A stretch of DNA of 55,303 nt, taken from the NCBI GenBank assembly GCA_027579435.1, contig JANBPK010001229.1, forward strand, positions 1 to 55,303. The letters run 5' to 3'. The stretch is from Candolleomyces eurysporus. Its lineage: Eukaryota > Basidiomycota > Agaricomycetes > Agaricales > Psathyrellaceae. Positions 34,090-44,399 of the stretch are shown here, one piece after another (positions within the stretch are counted from its first letter, which is position 1; every line of letters starts with the position of its first letter). The notes under the pieces are model-generated. The model was not told the DNA's origin. It saw nothing but the letters and a program-made list of their open reading frames with translations, and did no database searches. Made by a program: the position numbers and the translations under genes.

Positions 34090-35400
34090 TTAGCCGGTAC
34101 CGCCACCCGTAGGAGCCCTCATTGTCGAAGGCGTAAAGAGCTCGGGCTGGATCGTTGTTAGTGGAACGTCGAACATAATCGACGGCGCCCGCGCTTTGGG
34201 TAGTTTCGATAGCCTCAACTTGCGCAACTTGGACATGGAGGGGGCCGGTGGAGGCGTGTATGTACTATCGTCGTGGGGGGTGGTCGGATTAGTAGAAGGG
34301 TCGGTACTGCGTCGGAATCCGAGTCTCGTATGAAGATTCTCGACCTGGTGAGGTTGAAAAGTTTGGTTAGATGGTATGGCGGAATTGGTGGAACCGATGG
34401 GTTCGGCGCTGCGTCCAAAGCAGTCTGTATCAAGAGTTGGTAACAAGGACTCAGTAAACGAGCTGGACTGGAGGAAACGATACACACCGGCGAAATACTT
34501 CCACGCTCCAAATCCACGAGTCCCTCCTTTATTGTCTCGATTAACCCGTCCTCGAGCGTCCTCACCTATCCCACTTTGCCTATCCGGAGCGATGACCATA
34601 CTTGCTCTCGGTCTTGGCTGCTGATACTGAACAGGATTGACTTCCCTCGGAGCCGAGATCCTTGGTACAGCTTCCCAGTACCTCTTCTCGGAGCTGAGGG
34701 TTCTGCTGTGGGCTGCCATCCTTGACAAAAGGTCCCGGGACTCATCGTCTCGAGACCTGGGATNCTCGCCCGAAGATCGTGGACGTGTCAAGGTAGAAGG
34801 TGGACGGCGAGGAAGGGGGAGGGCGGCATGTGGCTGGTTCGAGTTACGAAGGGTATGAGGTGGGGCAAGGGAATCTTGAACTGAGGATCGGATGGGAGAG
34901 GAATGGGGCCGCGCTGGGAGGGTTTTATCGGTCCTGATTGATCTCTCCTGCTCTAGCTGACGAGATGGGTAGGTGGTTGTGGTAACGTTGAAGTGCGCCT
35001 GAACGTCTGTCACATCTTGTGCGTTCTCCGTCCCAGATACGACCCGAGCCTCAAGCGTCTCGGATGGAGAAGGGTGATCCGATAGTGGGTGGGCGGGGTT
35101 CGATCTGGGTCCGAGCTTGGTATGGATCACGGGTGGTGGTGGAAGAGTCTGAGGTTGATGTTGAGCTACAGGAACAGACGTGCTTCTCCCATGGGTCGTC
35201 CTCCGCCCTCTGGAATACAAGGCCGAGCTTCTCGTCAGCGGATTGCCGTTGTAGCCGTAGTACGGGTTACGACCAGAGAGAACAGAAGGATCGTGCTCCG
35301 GTGGACTGCCCGTGCTGTCTTGAATCGGAGGAGCGGACAACGGTGAGGTGAAGCGTGGTTGGTAGTGCGATACAGACGGGTGAGAGACTGGGCGACTCAT
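34090..35400 (-). CDS. Orphan Pro/Ser/Arg-rich disordered protein
   Basis: Single open frame of 436 residues from MSRPVSHPSVSHYQPRF to a glycine-rich end (APTGGGTG). It is low in hydrophobic residues and rich in Pro, Ser, Thr and Arg throughout, which points to a disordered protein. Short recurring blocks include RRPPSTLTRPRSS, SKLRKLRLSKLPKARAPS near the C-terminus, and several TLPPPP/TLPAR-type SH3-like proline motifs. An N at 34764 falls in frame and leaves one residue undetermined. A possible intron acceptor (CTCACCAG near 34350) makes a spliced form conceivable, but removing sequence there gives a poorer frame. No domain or function recognised. Confidence 0.6.
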   Translation of the reverse strand: MSRPVSHPSVSHYQPRFTSPLSAPPIQDSTGSPPEHDPSVLSGRNPYYGYNGNPLTRSSALYSRGRRTTHGRSTSVPVAQHQPQTLPPPPVIHTKLGPRSNPAHPLSDHPSPSETLEARVVSGTENAQDVTDVQAHFNVTTTTYPSRQLEQERSIRTDKTLPARPHSSPIRSSVQDSLAPPHTLRNSNQPHAALPLPRRPPSTLTRPRSSGEXPRSRDDESRDLLSRMAAHSRTLSSEKRYWEAVPRISAPREVNPVQYQQPRPRASMVIAPDRQSGIGEDARGRVNRDNKGGTRGFGAWKYFAGVYRFLQSSSFTESLLPTLDTDCFGRSAEPIGSTNSAIPSNQTFQPHQVENLHTRLGFRRSTDPSTNPTTPHDDSTYTPPPAPSMSKLRKLRLSKLPKARAPSIMFDVPLTTIQPELFTPSTMRAPTGGGTG

Positions 35401-36179
35401 TCATGCAGCGGATGTATCGTCAGACGGACATCTGTTGACACCGGGAACGTGGCGGGTGGATTAACGGTTGACGAGACGGACGATAGCATTATATACTTAC
35501 CGAGTCAAGGCCTCGTATCCATAATACCCTGTAAGTCCGCCTCTCCGATTCCAACGATCGCTATTGCTGCTGGTAACCACCTGTGCTCCTAGTAGATGGA
35601 CTCAGAAGCTGCGCTGACTCGTAGCAACATATGCTGCGGCGCTGTTGAGAGTGCGAGTCATTCATGATGTATCAGAAATTAAAAGTAAATAAATGAGCAA
35701 CAAATTCGTTATGAAACTTACAAGGTAACATTAATGGCGATCTGCTGTGTGAAGTCCGATGCCGGCGCAGATAAAGAGGTCTGTGAGTCGGGGAGGACTC
35801 AACGCCGTGCTGGGTCAACCGAAATCTTTTTACCTGAGACCGAGACCACGACACAGGGGATGAAAGTGTAAGTACTGTCGGAGACATGCGAAGGGGCGTG
35901 GGCGGGCTCGTGGTTGATCCAAGCCAAGGCTGAAATACTGCTGGCGCTTGCTGATGCGGTGTCGGCCGGCTGATCCAGCACTTTCGGCCGAGGAGTCGGA
36001 TCAGCGCCGGCTTGCCTGTGAGTCGACGGACAGCATCGAGTTGACCGAGCCACAAGAGATAAACATTCCTGCGCGAAAAATAATAGTACACTGTAAGAGT
36101 CTGACGGCCAAATAACCAAATAAATGACACNAAAAAGAGAGAGACCAATATGTGATACAAATACAGATAGAATCTGAGC
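35401..36179. other. 3' flank of BTB gene 2, duplicated
   Basis: Bases about 35940-36040 (CGGTGTCGGCC and GGCCGAGGAGT words) are similar to 37790-37870 downstream of BTB gene 3, so the 3' flank was included in the duplication. No gene is supported here. Confidence 0.5.
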
Positions 36180-37337
36180 CTAGTTCTTGCCTCTCCTCTT
36201 CGTCGTCCTATCCTTCTTGTTCTTCTCGGGGTTNGGGGGCGTTTATGATCGGTACTTCCTCCGCAGGTTGGGGCGTCTCTGACGATATGGCTCATGGTCA
36301 GCATCCTGGCTCAAGCTTCCGTAAGACAATCGTATCGCGACTTACCGGCAGCTTTATCCCGACCATGACCCTCGCCACCACCATTCAATCCATCGTCTCT
36401 GTCACCAGGTGCATACGGCGGGAGCCCGAAGACCTTCTCAATCGTGGGGTACGTCTCTTCCTCTGTCATCCCCNTCGGGCAGTGGACTCAAGGGGGGGTC
36501 ATTACCACTAGCATCCGCAGGCGACCTCAGGACCTCTCTGGCTTTGAAGACCCTGTACATGCGCTCGAACCCTAGCTCCGTGGCCTCTTCCTCGGTGGGC
36601 GTGAGATCACGAGAGCACAGCTCGCCATACAAAGGAACCAAGTACTCGGGAGGGGCACCGTGGTCTTGATATAGCCGAATGCGCGTCACTAGGGGGACCT
36701 CTTTCTCGCGCCGCTTGAGCTCCCGTAAAGCGAAGTCTTTGACGCTGGGGAAATCCCACCGATGAGCGAGTCTCAAAATTGAAAACCAAGACGCTATCGG
36801 CGCGTCGTAGATGTCGTAGCGGCTAGGCAAGCCAAAGGAATGAGGTGTGAACCATCAAGCGAAATACTGAGACGATAGAGCTACTTACGGGTTGTAGAAA
36901 ACCCACAAGAACTGCTCAAACTCCTGAACGGTGACGTCGAGGATTCTAATCGGCCTGTCATCGCTTCTACCATGGACATCTCCCATAGCTGGCTCCGGGG
37001 CAGCACCACTGGCGGGGGGATCATTGAAGAAAGTTCGAGCCTCTCGTTGAAAGAAATAAGAATGGATTTTAAATAAAACGTCGTCGATCTAGGGTAGAAT
37101 CGAGTCGCGCATCGTCCATCACTTCTGGTCAGTACAAATCNGGGGGGATAACATGAGTAGGGAACGCACCAGCACGAAGAGGTCTCCGCCGACCATGTAA
37201 TATCTTTCGTGCTTGATCACCCAACGGGACCCCTTGCCTTCACAACGAGAGGGGGTAGGAGAGCCTTCGAGACCTCCAAAGGAGCCGTTAAGCCCGCTTC
37301 CGCTTGGAGTTCTCCCCATGAGAGGCGACAAGAGCAT
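36180..37337 (-). CDS. BTB/POZ domain protein 2 with basic C-terminal tail
   Basis: Exons 37337-37170, 37088-36889, 36822-36346 and 36278-36180. Two Ns (36474 in exon 3 and 36234 in exon 4) must each be dropped as surplus bases; then the frame closes at 313 residues. Exon 3 would otherwise shift frame within LSPLPEGMTEEETYPT. BTB part: RYYMVGGDLFVL, IDDVLFKIHSYFFQREARTF, TVQEFEQFLWVFYNP. Helical part: WFSILRLAHRWDFPSVKDFA, LVPLYGELCSRDLTPTEEEA. The last exon ends in a basic tail, NKKDRTTKRRGKN, similar to BTB 1. The gene is in direct tandem with BTB 3, about 650 bases apart. A Cul3-adaptor role is inferred from the domain only. The start at 37337 aligns with the other two proteins; an upstream in-frame Met exists at 37436. 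Confidence 0.85.
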
Positions 37338-37482
37338 ACAGGTAGCTGCGGAGGAAGATAGGTGATGATTCAAGCCGAACAAAGAGAGCGTCTTTCGCGG
37401 AGCACACAGAAACAACTGGTCCTTGGCTGGATGCACGACAGGAAAGACGACCCACGAAAAGCTTGATACCTAGAATCCGGTC

Positions 37483-37490
37483 TTATATAC
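37483..37490 (-). promoter_or_regulatory. TATA box of BTB gene 2
   Basis: GTATATAA on the minus strand, flanked by the same CGGCATGG(T/C)T and GAC-GG words as in BTB 1 and 3. Here the box is about 147 bases from the ATG, against about 240 in the other two, so roughly 95 bases of leader are missing or gained elsewhere. Confidence 0.6.
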
Positions 37491-37991
37491 AACCATGCCG
37501 AATCACCTCGTGATGTGTGCCTGAGAGTGCGTTTGAGTTTTGGGGTTTGAATGTAGGAAGAGCGGGCACGAGGCCTATTTTCTGGCTATATCGGGAGTAC
37601 ATCGGGAACGGACAATGCTGTGGGCCGGGCTGGCGACCGAGAGGCGCCCAATCCAAATCTTGGACTCCCCGGAAGCGTATCTGTGTGTACGTTAGAAATG
37701 GCGAACCAAGTCCCGTAACAACTAAAGAACAATGGAAACCACATACACCGTGTCGAGGTGATTTGTGACTCCCTTCTCCGCTGGCGTGCTGACGCCCCGG
37801 TGTCGGCCGACTGACGGCCGAGGAGTTGGATCAGCGCTGGCTTGGTTGCGAGTCAACGAACAGCACCGAAGGTACAAAAGGTGTTCATTCGCAGAGATGT
37901 GGTAGTACAATTCAGAGCCAACAGCGGAGATAAACGAATAAGTGAAGCGATACAAGTACATCTCGATGGACAAGACCGAGGAAAAGCGAGT

Positions 37992-39121
37992 CTAATTCCT
38001 GCCCCTCCCGCTCGTTCTGTCTCTTCTCCTGCGAGGAGTAGGGGTCTCTAGGGTCGGTACCTGCTCCCCAGCCTGAGAACCCTCTGGCGATATGGATCGT
38101 GGTCAGCATCCTGGCTCAAACTTCCATAAGACAATCAAATCACGACTTACCGACAGCTTCATCTTGGTGATGACTCTTGTCACCACCATTCACGTCGTCT
38201 CCGCCGTCAACGAGAGCATATGGGGGTAGTCCAAAAACGTCTTGAATTGTAGGGTATGTAGCTTCCTCTGTCACACCCTCGGGCAAAGGACTACGGGGGC
38301 CTGCATCACTCGCTCCAACCGGCGACCTCAAAAGTTCTCTCGCCTTGAAGACCCTGTACATCCTCTCAAACCCCAGCTCCGTGGCTTCTTCTTCAGTGGG
38401 AGTGAGATCTCTAGCGCACAGCTCGCCATATAGAGGAACGAGACACTCTGGAGGTGCCTCGTAATCTTGGTAGAGGCGGATACGCGTTACGAGCGGGACC
38501 TCTTGCTCACGCCGTTTTAACTCGCGTAAGGCAAAGCCTTTGACGACCGGGAAGTCCCAACGATGGGCGAGCTTTAAGATCGTGAACCACGACGTGATAG
38601 GAGCGTCGTATATGTTGTAGTACCTGTATCAAGAAGTAAATCCAAAAGATTGACTTAGAGAGATATGCGGCGGGAAACATACGGATTGTAAAATACCCAA
38701 AGGAATTGTTCAAACTCCTGAACCGTGACCTCAAGTATCCGAATCGCCTTATCTTCACTGGTTCCAACGTCTACATCTCCCGAACGTGGGGTTGGATTAG
38801 CACTCCCCGCAGGGGCGTCGTCGAAAAAGTTACGGGCTTCGCGTTTGAAGAAGTATGAGTGAATTTTGAAAAGCGTGTCGTCGATCTTGGTAAATTCCAC
38901 GAGTTAGTATCTTACGAGGAATGCGCTGCATGATTCGAGAAACGACGCACCAAAACAAACAGGTCGCCGCCCACCATATAGTACTTTTCGTGTCGGAGAA
39001 CATAGCGAGACCTCTCCTTTCCTTCGCGGCGAGACGGCGTAGGAGAGCCCTCTGAGTTGCCAGAGGTGCCGTTCTGGCCACCACCGTTGGATGGTCTGAA
39101 CAAGGGTGATGCCGGGGCCAT
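37992..39121 (-). CDS. BTB/POZ domain protein 3 with basic C-terminal tail
   Basis: Exons 39121-38951, 38885-38683, 38623-38151 and 38083-37992 give 312 residues with closed frame and no Ns. BTB part: KYYMVGGDLFVL, IDDTLFKIHSYFFKREARNF, VTVQEFEQFLWVFYNP. Helical part: WFTILKLAHRWDFPVVKGFA and LVPLYGELCARDLTPTEEEA. The last exon encodes QVPTLETPTPRRRRDRTSGR and ends GRN, again a basic tail, but Arg-rich rather than Lys-rich. It is about equally similar to BTB 1 and 2, and its upstream and downstream flanks match theirs. The Met at 39121 lines up with the other starts; another in-frame Met lies at 39145. Substrate-adaptor function is inferred from the domain. Confidence 0.88.
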
Positions 39122-39360
39122 GACCAAGAGAGCACAGAGTAACAAGAACCAAGCCGTTATGTGGAGGCGACGGGGATAAACGCCTGGGGTTATCGGACGC
39201 TGACCGGAGGAGGAGGACGGTGGTAGATTCAGACAAAACGACTCGCGTGAGTGAGAACAGAGACGTCTTTAGCAGGGGCGCACGCAGAGATCACTAGGTT
39301 CTGCTGGAGCACCTCAGAAAGACGGCCACGGGAGAAACTCTTGACACTCAGAACCCCGTC

Positions 39361-39368
39361 TTATATAC
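39361..39368 (-). promoter_or_regulatory. TATA box of BTB gene 3
   Basis: GTATATAA on the minus strand about 240 bases upstream of the ATG, in the same sequence context as the boxes of BTB 1 and 2 (ACGGCATGGCT before it). Confidence 0.6.
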
Positions 39369-41233
39369 AGCCATGCCGTCTCACCTCGTGACGCGTGTCT
39401 GAGAGTCCTTTTGCCTTCTCGACCAAGTTTGGAGCCTTCGAAGGTAGGAAGAACGGACACGAGGCAGTTCTTCTTGCTATATCGGGAATACATCGGGAGG
39501 TTGGCAACCGATAGGCGCCCAATCGATATATCGAGAAGACACTGAAATCATGGCATGTCGCCCAAGGAAGCGTATTTGCGTGTACATTCGAGATGGTCTT
39601 TTCTGGGTCCGCCTACCAGCAGAAGAACAATGAAAGGTACTTTGTGGATGGACCTACTGAGCGGTCGTCCAGAGACCCTCAGCGACGGGAGAAAATGAGC
39701 ATTGGGGTGACAGGACGACCAAGGCAAATAAATGGGGTTGAAATTTACGTCTTATCTTATCACCCTCATGTGGGCGCGCCGCAGTCAAGGTTTGGGGTCT
39801 GCGGACTGTGCTTCCCGACTTCAACTCAGCGAAAGAGTCGAATGATTACTTGTTTCGAAGAAGATCACATGTACACCAGTACGTCAGCGCACAAAAAAGG
39901 TTCCCGAAATGAAGTTCGCTATCTTGTACGTACAAATCCGCCCTGTTATCACAATCATCACGGAAGACGGCTCAGGCTGAGGCCGGGGGCGGTAGCAGGC
40001 GTCTTGACCTTCTTCTCGTCACAACTATCCCGCGCACGTCATATCATATCAGGATTAGAAGATTCGGCACTCTTGATGATAGAACGAGAAGGATCGAGCC
40101 GCAAGGCACATGACTAGTCCTGATGTTTTCAGCGGAATGACTACTAGCTTATGGGCCGTATATCGAACATCGTAGAGACGGAATAGGTAGCACGAGCTTC
40201 TTTATGGAGCCAATATGCTGTCTCTTTGTGGACCAACTGCTACCGAGCGCTGATCGCAGATGACCAGGTAGTCAGTGTTTAGCGCCCTTCGACGTTATGG
40301 CATTCATTCTGTCATCTTCCTACCAACCTACCTACCCCCTTCGTTCTAAGGCAAATGAAGCTGATAACGATGAGGCGAGCGTGGACTAACGTGAAGAGAA
40401 TTTCCCTCAAGTCTGTCGAATTTGGCCGATTTGCATTAGCTGGAACCTACGCCACGGGTAATCGATCGTTCGACATTTTGGAGGAGGCAGCTATGAGACC
40501 ATCTGGTGGCTCTTGATAGCTTCTGACTCGTTTCTTATAATCTGCCAAAGAAGCCGACGCGGGGTTGTGCGTTGGACATTGATTACTGATGGGATGTGGA
40601 TCGCTGGAGGCCTGCGCGCCATATGGATCCCAGAAACATCTGGGCGCTCAGTTGAACATCGGTCATGCTGTGAATATATGCATGTATTCATATAAGAACT
40701 GTTTCTCCAGTAAAAAATATTGGCGACAGAGTGTCGAGTATCGCTCGCATTTTAGGATTCCAAGTAGGTGAATAGAGTCAATGGTCGTGCTAAAAACCTC
40801 AACGGCAAACGTAATCGACTAGATCAAGTCAAAGAAATAGACACAGGCTTTGTTGTTGCGAGAGCCTATTCTGTACTAATCACTGTAATGATGTTAGGTA
40901 TGGGCACCCGAGCCCTGAAATTGAAGGCCTGGGACGAGATCTGCCGGGGTCATTGCATTTCATATCGTCGCTCCGCAATTGTATGTTATCTTTCTGTATA
41001 GATAAATGGAAAGGTGCGACGAAACAAATACCTGGGTATCCTTGTACTCACGATAGACCATCGTTTACGATTCGACACTTCTGCGACGGTTCTGCAGCTG
41101 ATATGAACATTGTCCCACAGTCTGCCGCGCAATGGTACGTGTAGACGAGGCTGGCGCATCATTGTTTGCTGTGGCGAGGTGGACGTTCACCTAGGGATTT
41201 CCAATGTTCTTTGATGTAGATATACACTAATTT
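39369..41233. other. Upstream flank of BTB gene 3 and gene-poor spacer
   Basis: The first 250 bases resemble the flanks of BTB 1 and 2. A plus-strand frame at 39593-40117 is open for 174 codons but overlaps that duplicated flank, shows no domain and is not open in the other two copies, so it is not called as a gene. Nothing else is supported. Confidence 0.4.
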
Positions 41234-41918
41234 ATGGCCCTGTATGGCTTCTCCGTCGTCCTCGAGTCAACGAAGCCGCTCACTCGATACAATGTGTTGG
41301 GCCTCATCATTACGGTATTGAATGTCTTCCACGTTGCAATTGCCGAATCACGGAGCTTCAGAGCTCTGTTCGAAGCTGGTCGACCTGCCGCGTGGATTGA
41401 GATGCATCAAAAGTTAGGCAGTGGTGGGCCAGATTTGCCAGTATAAGCGCAGCCACGGCGATCACAATTACCGGTGTGTTCTCTGACTCTCAGATTGTTT
41501 CCAAGATTCGAGTTCAATAAGAGCTCCATTTCCTCAGTCGTATTAATACTACGTGTGTGGTCGCATCTACGATGGCTGTTTGCGCTTCCAATCCTCGCGT
41601 ATCTTGCTCACGTCTGTACGCCCCGTACCATCTATAACGTTCGACGTGTTTGGGATTGTCATTGGTCGTTGCGGTGGATGCATAAGTTGGCTATAGTGTT
41701 GCGATTAATGTGTTTGGGCACTCGCTCCTCGCATTCATTGGGAGTATTCATACTATCGCTGGTGTTTGGAGCTACTACGTTCCCTCAGGTCCTTTCTTCC
41801 CATATGACCATCTTCAAAGTGACTGCAGGTCGCTCATGGTCTGTGAAACCTCCATCTGTCGGACCCCATTGCGTTTGCGCACTACCCGATCGAGTCGGCA
41901 AACTCGGAAGCGCTCATT
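41234..41918 (+). pseudogene. Broken and divergent seven-helix family copy E
   Basis: Begins with FMALYGFSVVLESTKPLTRY, matching the start of exon 2 of the intact copies, but the preceding codons read DIH-stop-F where the others have GIHIF, so the exon joint is broken. After VPI-type hydrophobic stretches in a second frame, the end reads LSSHMTIFKVTAGRSWS, clearly the counterpart of LSPHMIIFRVTTGRSFT. No YRCY exon or RLLRARR motif could be found between, and frame changes at least once near 41445. It is the most diverged copy and lies on the plus strand like intact copy F downstream. Confidence 0.7.
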
Positions 41919-42312
41919 AGGAACGGAGAGCTCAAAGGAGCTTGACTGTTGCCACGTCTCCCATTTTTAGAAACGGTGTTGTTCTAACCAACAACAAATG
42001 TAACGCTGTTTTTTTTGGCTGGTTTCCTCGACGGGCACGAGCGCGTATCACCCGTCGGTGGGTCCTTCCCGTCCCGTCACCAACGACTGCGACATTTCCA
42101 TCAAGAAATCATCTCCGAGGAGGCGAAAAACACCGAGCTCTTACACCTATATGACATGCAGTAGGTCCATTGCGCGGTATTCAGCGGGCATGAGCGGACT
42201 CCGATACATATTTAAGATGGCTTACTTTGAATTATACTCGACTCAACAGCTGGTCTGTTTTCCGCCTTATTCGTCTGGAACGACTACTCCTCTCTCCCAA
42301 CGTCTACTTGCA

Positions 42313-43153
42313 ATGCAGCTTCGTCTCTTCTTCATCCTCTTCTCCATTTTTTCTCCCTGGGCTTTGGCCCTCCCTTCCAACAGGTTGAATCTTGAAAGTC
42401 GGTCAGAAGTCGACTTACCAAAGCGGGATGACCTTGCCGGTTCACCGAGTGTTGTGGCCAGGAATCTCGACTCAGTTGACGACAGAATCAGGGAGATAGT
42501 CATCAGAGAGCTCCTTGCTCAGTACAGCATTAGTGACCTTGAGGGAAGAGATTTAGAGGATATCCATTCACGTTGGGTAGCAGAACTCGCCGGCGGCGTT
42601 GCCGAGTTGGGCATGGCCGCCTACAAGGCCATCAAAGGAAGCATTGAGAAGGATAAGAAGGTCAGCTCTTGAAACATTCTGCAATAATACCTAGGATTAT
42701 TAACATTTTCTTACACAACGTCTACAGTTGCGGGGCGAGTACACGCAGAAGGTTGCTCAGGAAGCGAGGAAGCAGTTTGGAAAAGGGATGAACGTGATTG
42801 TCACAAAGGCAGACAAAAACGGAGGGAAAATCAAGGGAGATCACAAGCACAAAGTTGTCACCTACAAGCCGGCTCTTGGAGCACCCGTCAAGTAAGACAT
42901 CTAGTCAAACAGTCGGCAAACTATCAGGAGTACTCATTGCTCGCCTTCGTTTCCGCTCACAGATACAACGTCTACGCGTGCAAGAACTGCCAGTACACGA
43001 AGAAAGGGGATGGAGGTCGTCTGAACGTGAGTCATCCGATCGGCTACTCTACCTGCGAAACCAACAGGCTTACTGTTAATCTCATAGTGGTCATACTTAG
43101 GCACAGGCGGGCAGAGGAAGGGGAATACAATCACGTTTGGGAAGAAGAAGTAG
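42313..43153 (+). CDS. Small secreted protein with Kex2 site and CxxC motif
   Basis: Exons 42313-42660, 42728-42891, 42963-43026 and 43088-43153 give 213 residues with closed frame. Residues 1-20 form a signal peptide (MQLRLFFILFSIFSPWALAL), and a Lys-Arg pair at 37-38 (LPKRDD) fits Kex2 cleavage of a propeptide. The mature part has an acidic helical region (REIVIRELLAQYS), then a lysine-rich part, a CxxC pair in YACKNC, and a C-terminal GDGGRLNWSYLGTGGQRKGN segment. The ending GDGGxxNWxxxG...G is one I associate with uncharacterised small secreted proteins of agaricomycetes; no activity is known. The first donor (GTCAGC) is slightly unusual but the frame requires it. Upstream in-frame Mets exist but would bury the signal peptide. 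Confidence 0.8.
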
Positions 43154-44399
43154 TGGATGGGGGTTCACGACTGGGCGAAGGCATATGTGATAGTGTAGTA
43201 GGCAACGGGTTGCAGTACACTTGAAGGAATTCGCCAATATTTATAAGTTTTGCTTACGTTCATGCGCAAGAGCATGAAATGGTCCGAGCTGCTGAGCTTT
43301 GAGAACTTCCTTTTGCGCATGCCGTCCGTCGGAGACGAAGAAATGCTGTCACATTTCTCAGTACATGATTTATACAGCACAGTACTCAGAAGTTCGGGGT
43401 TTTAGCTGGAGTGGTCTACCTGATCAGGGTTGTCAGCCCCATCATTGATCCTAATGGTGGGTGTTAAACGGCTATCCCGCAGATGACTTACTTGTGTTTA
43501 GGGTGTGGAGTATTATAAGGTCGATACAACCGCCAACACCGCGTCGAAGAGCTATAGGGTGGGGAGGATACCACCAACCAATTTTCCATGGAGACGAATG
43601 TGCTTTGACCCGATTTCTACGACTCAGTTCATCTCATAAACTGCATATACGACCTTCCTTAACAATCGAACGGAAATGCTTGTGTCAACGTTCCTTGTTT
43701 GCGTCCTCATGGTTGCTACCCATGAATCAACAAGATGGAGGCATATGTTCAACACATGGACCCATTGGTACGCAGAACTTCCTCTTCGTATATGGACCCG
43801 TTCTCAGCACAAGTTGCGCTTCGCCATCGGAGAAACTTACCTGTCGCAGATATGGTGGGCGTAAAGCCAGAAGGGGGCGGTTCCTGGAATAAAGATAGAA
43901 ACTCGCAAAATCATCTAGAAGCTTCGCTGGACTTGAATGTGCAATCTATTTCGGAAGAAGTAGGGTTCCAAACACCTCTTATCACCGTGCAATCTTGGGC
44001 TTAGCTCAGAGAGATCGATGAAGCAGGGCTCTAGGCTTCTCTACCATTAGCACTCCTGGATATAAGCTACTTGAATATGAAGTTATCTTCTTATCGCTCA
44101 ATCGTAAGTATCTGTGCTTCAGTTACCTGACTCCTCAAAGCTCGTCATCATGACCATCACGGCGATCACTTGTGAGATTCCATCAGTCAAATCAGAACTC
44201 GTTCAGTCCGTCCTTTCACCTATCTCAGGGGCATATCATATCATAGGAACGGCACGAGGTCCTCAGCCGACCCTGAGCTATATATGTCGTACACATAGAA
44301 GCGAAATCATGAAGATTTAGGAACCGTGTGGAACCTGACCATCCACGGGCAGTTAAAAAGATATGTATGGCCATTACGATACACAAGCCTTCCTCAGCC
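43154..44399. other. Spacer with one coding-like stretch
   Basis: A plus-strand frame at about 43505-43864 is open except for one stop near 43640; its second half reads MLVSTFLVCVLMVATHEST and WRHMFNTWTHWYAELPLRIW, a hydrophobic then aromatic-rich segment. It may be a relic of a membrane protein, perhaps of the seven-helix family, but no family motif is present. The rest shows nothing. Confidence 0.3.

Noticed and set aside
39593..40117. Plus-strand frame of 174 codons
   Set aside because: It overlaps the duplicated upstream flank of BTB gene 3 and is not open in the equivalent flanks of BTB 1 and 2.
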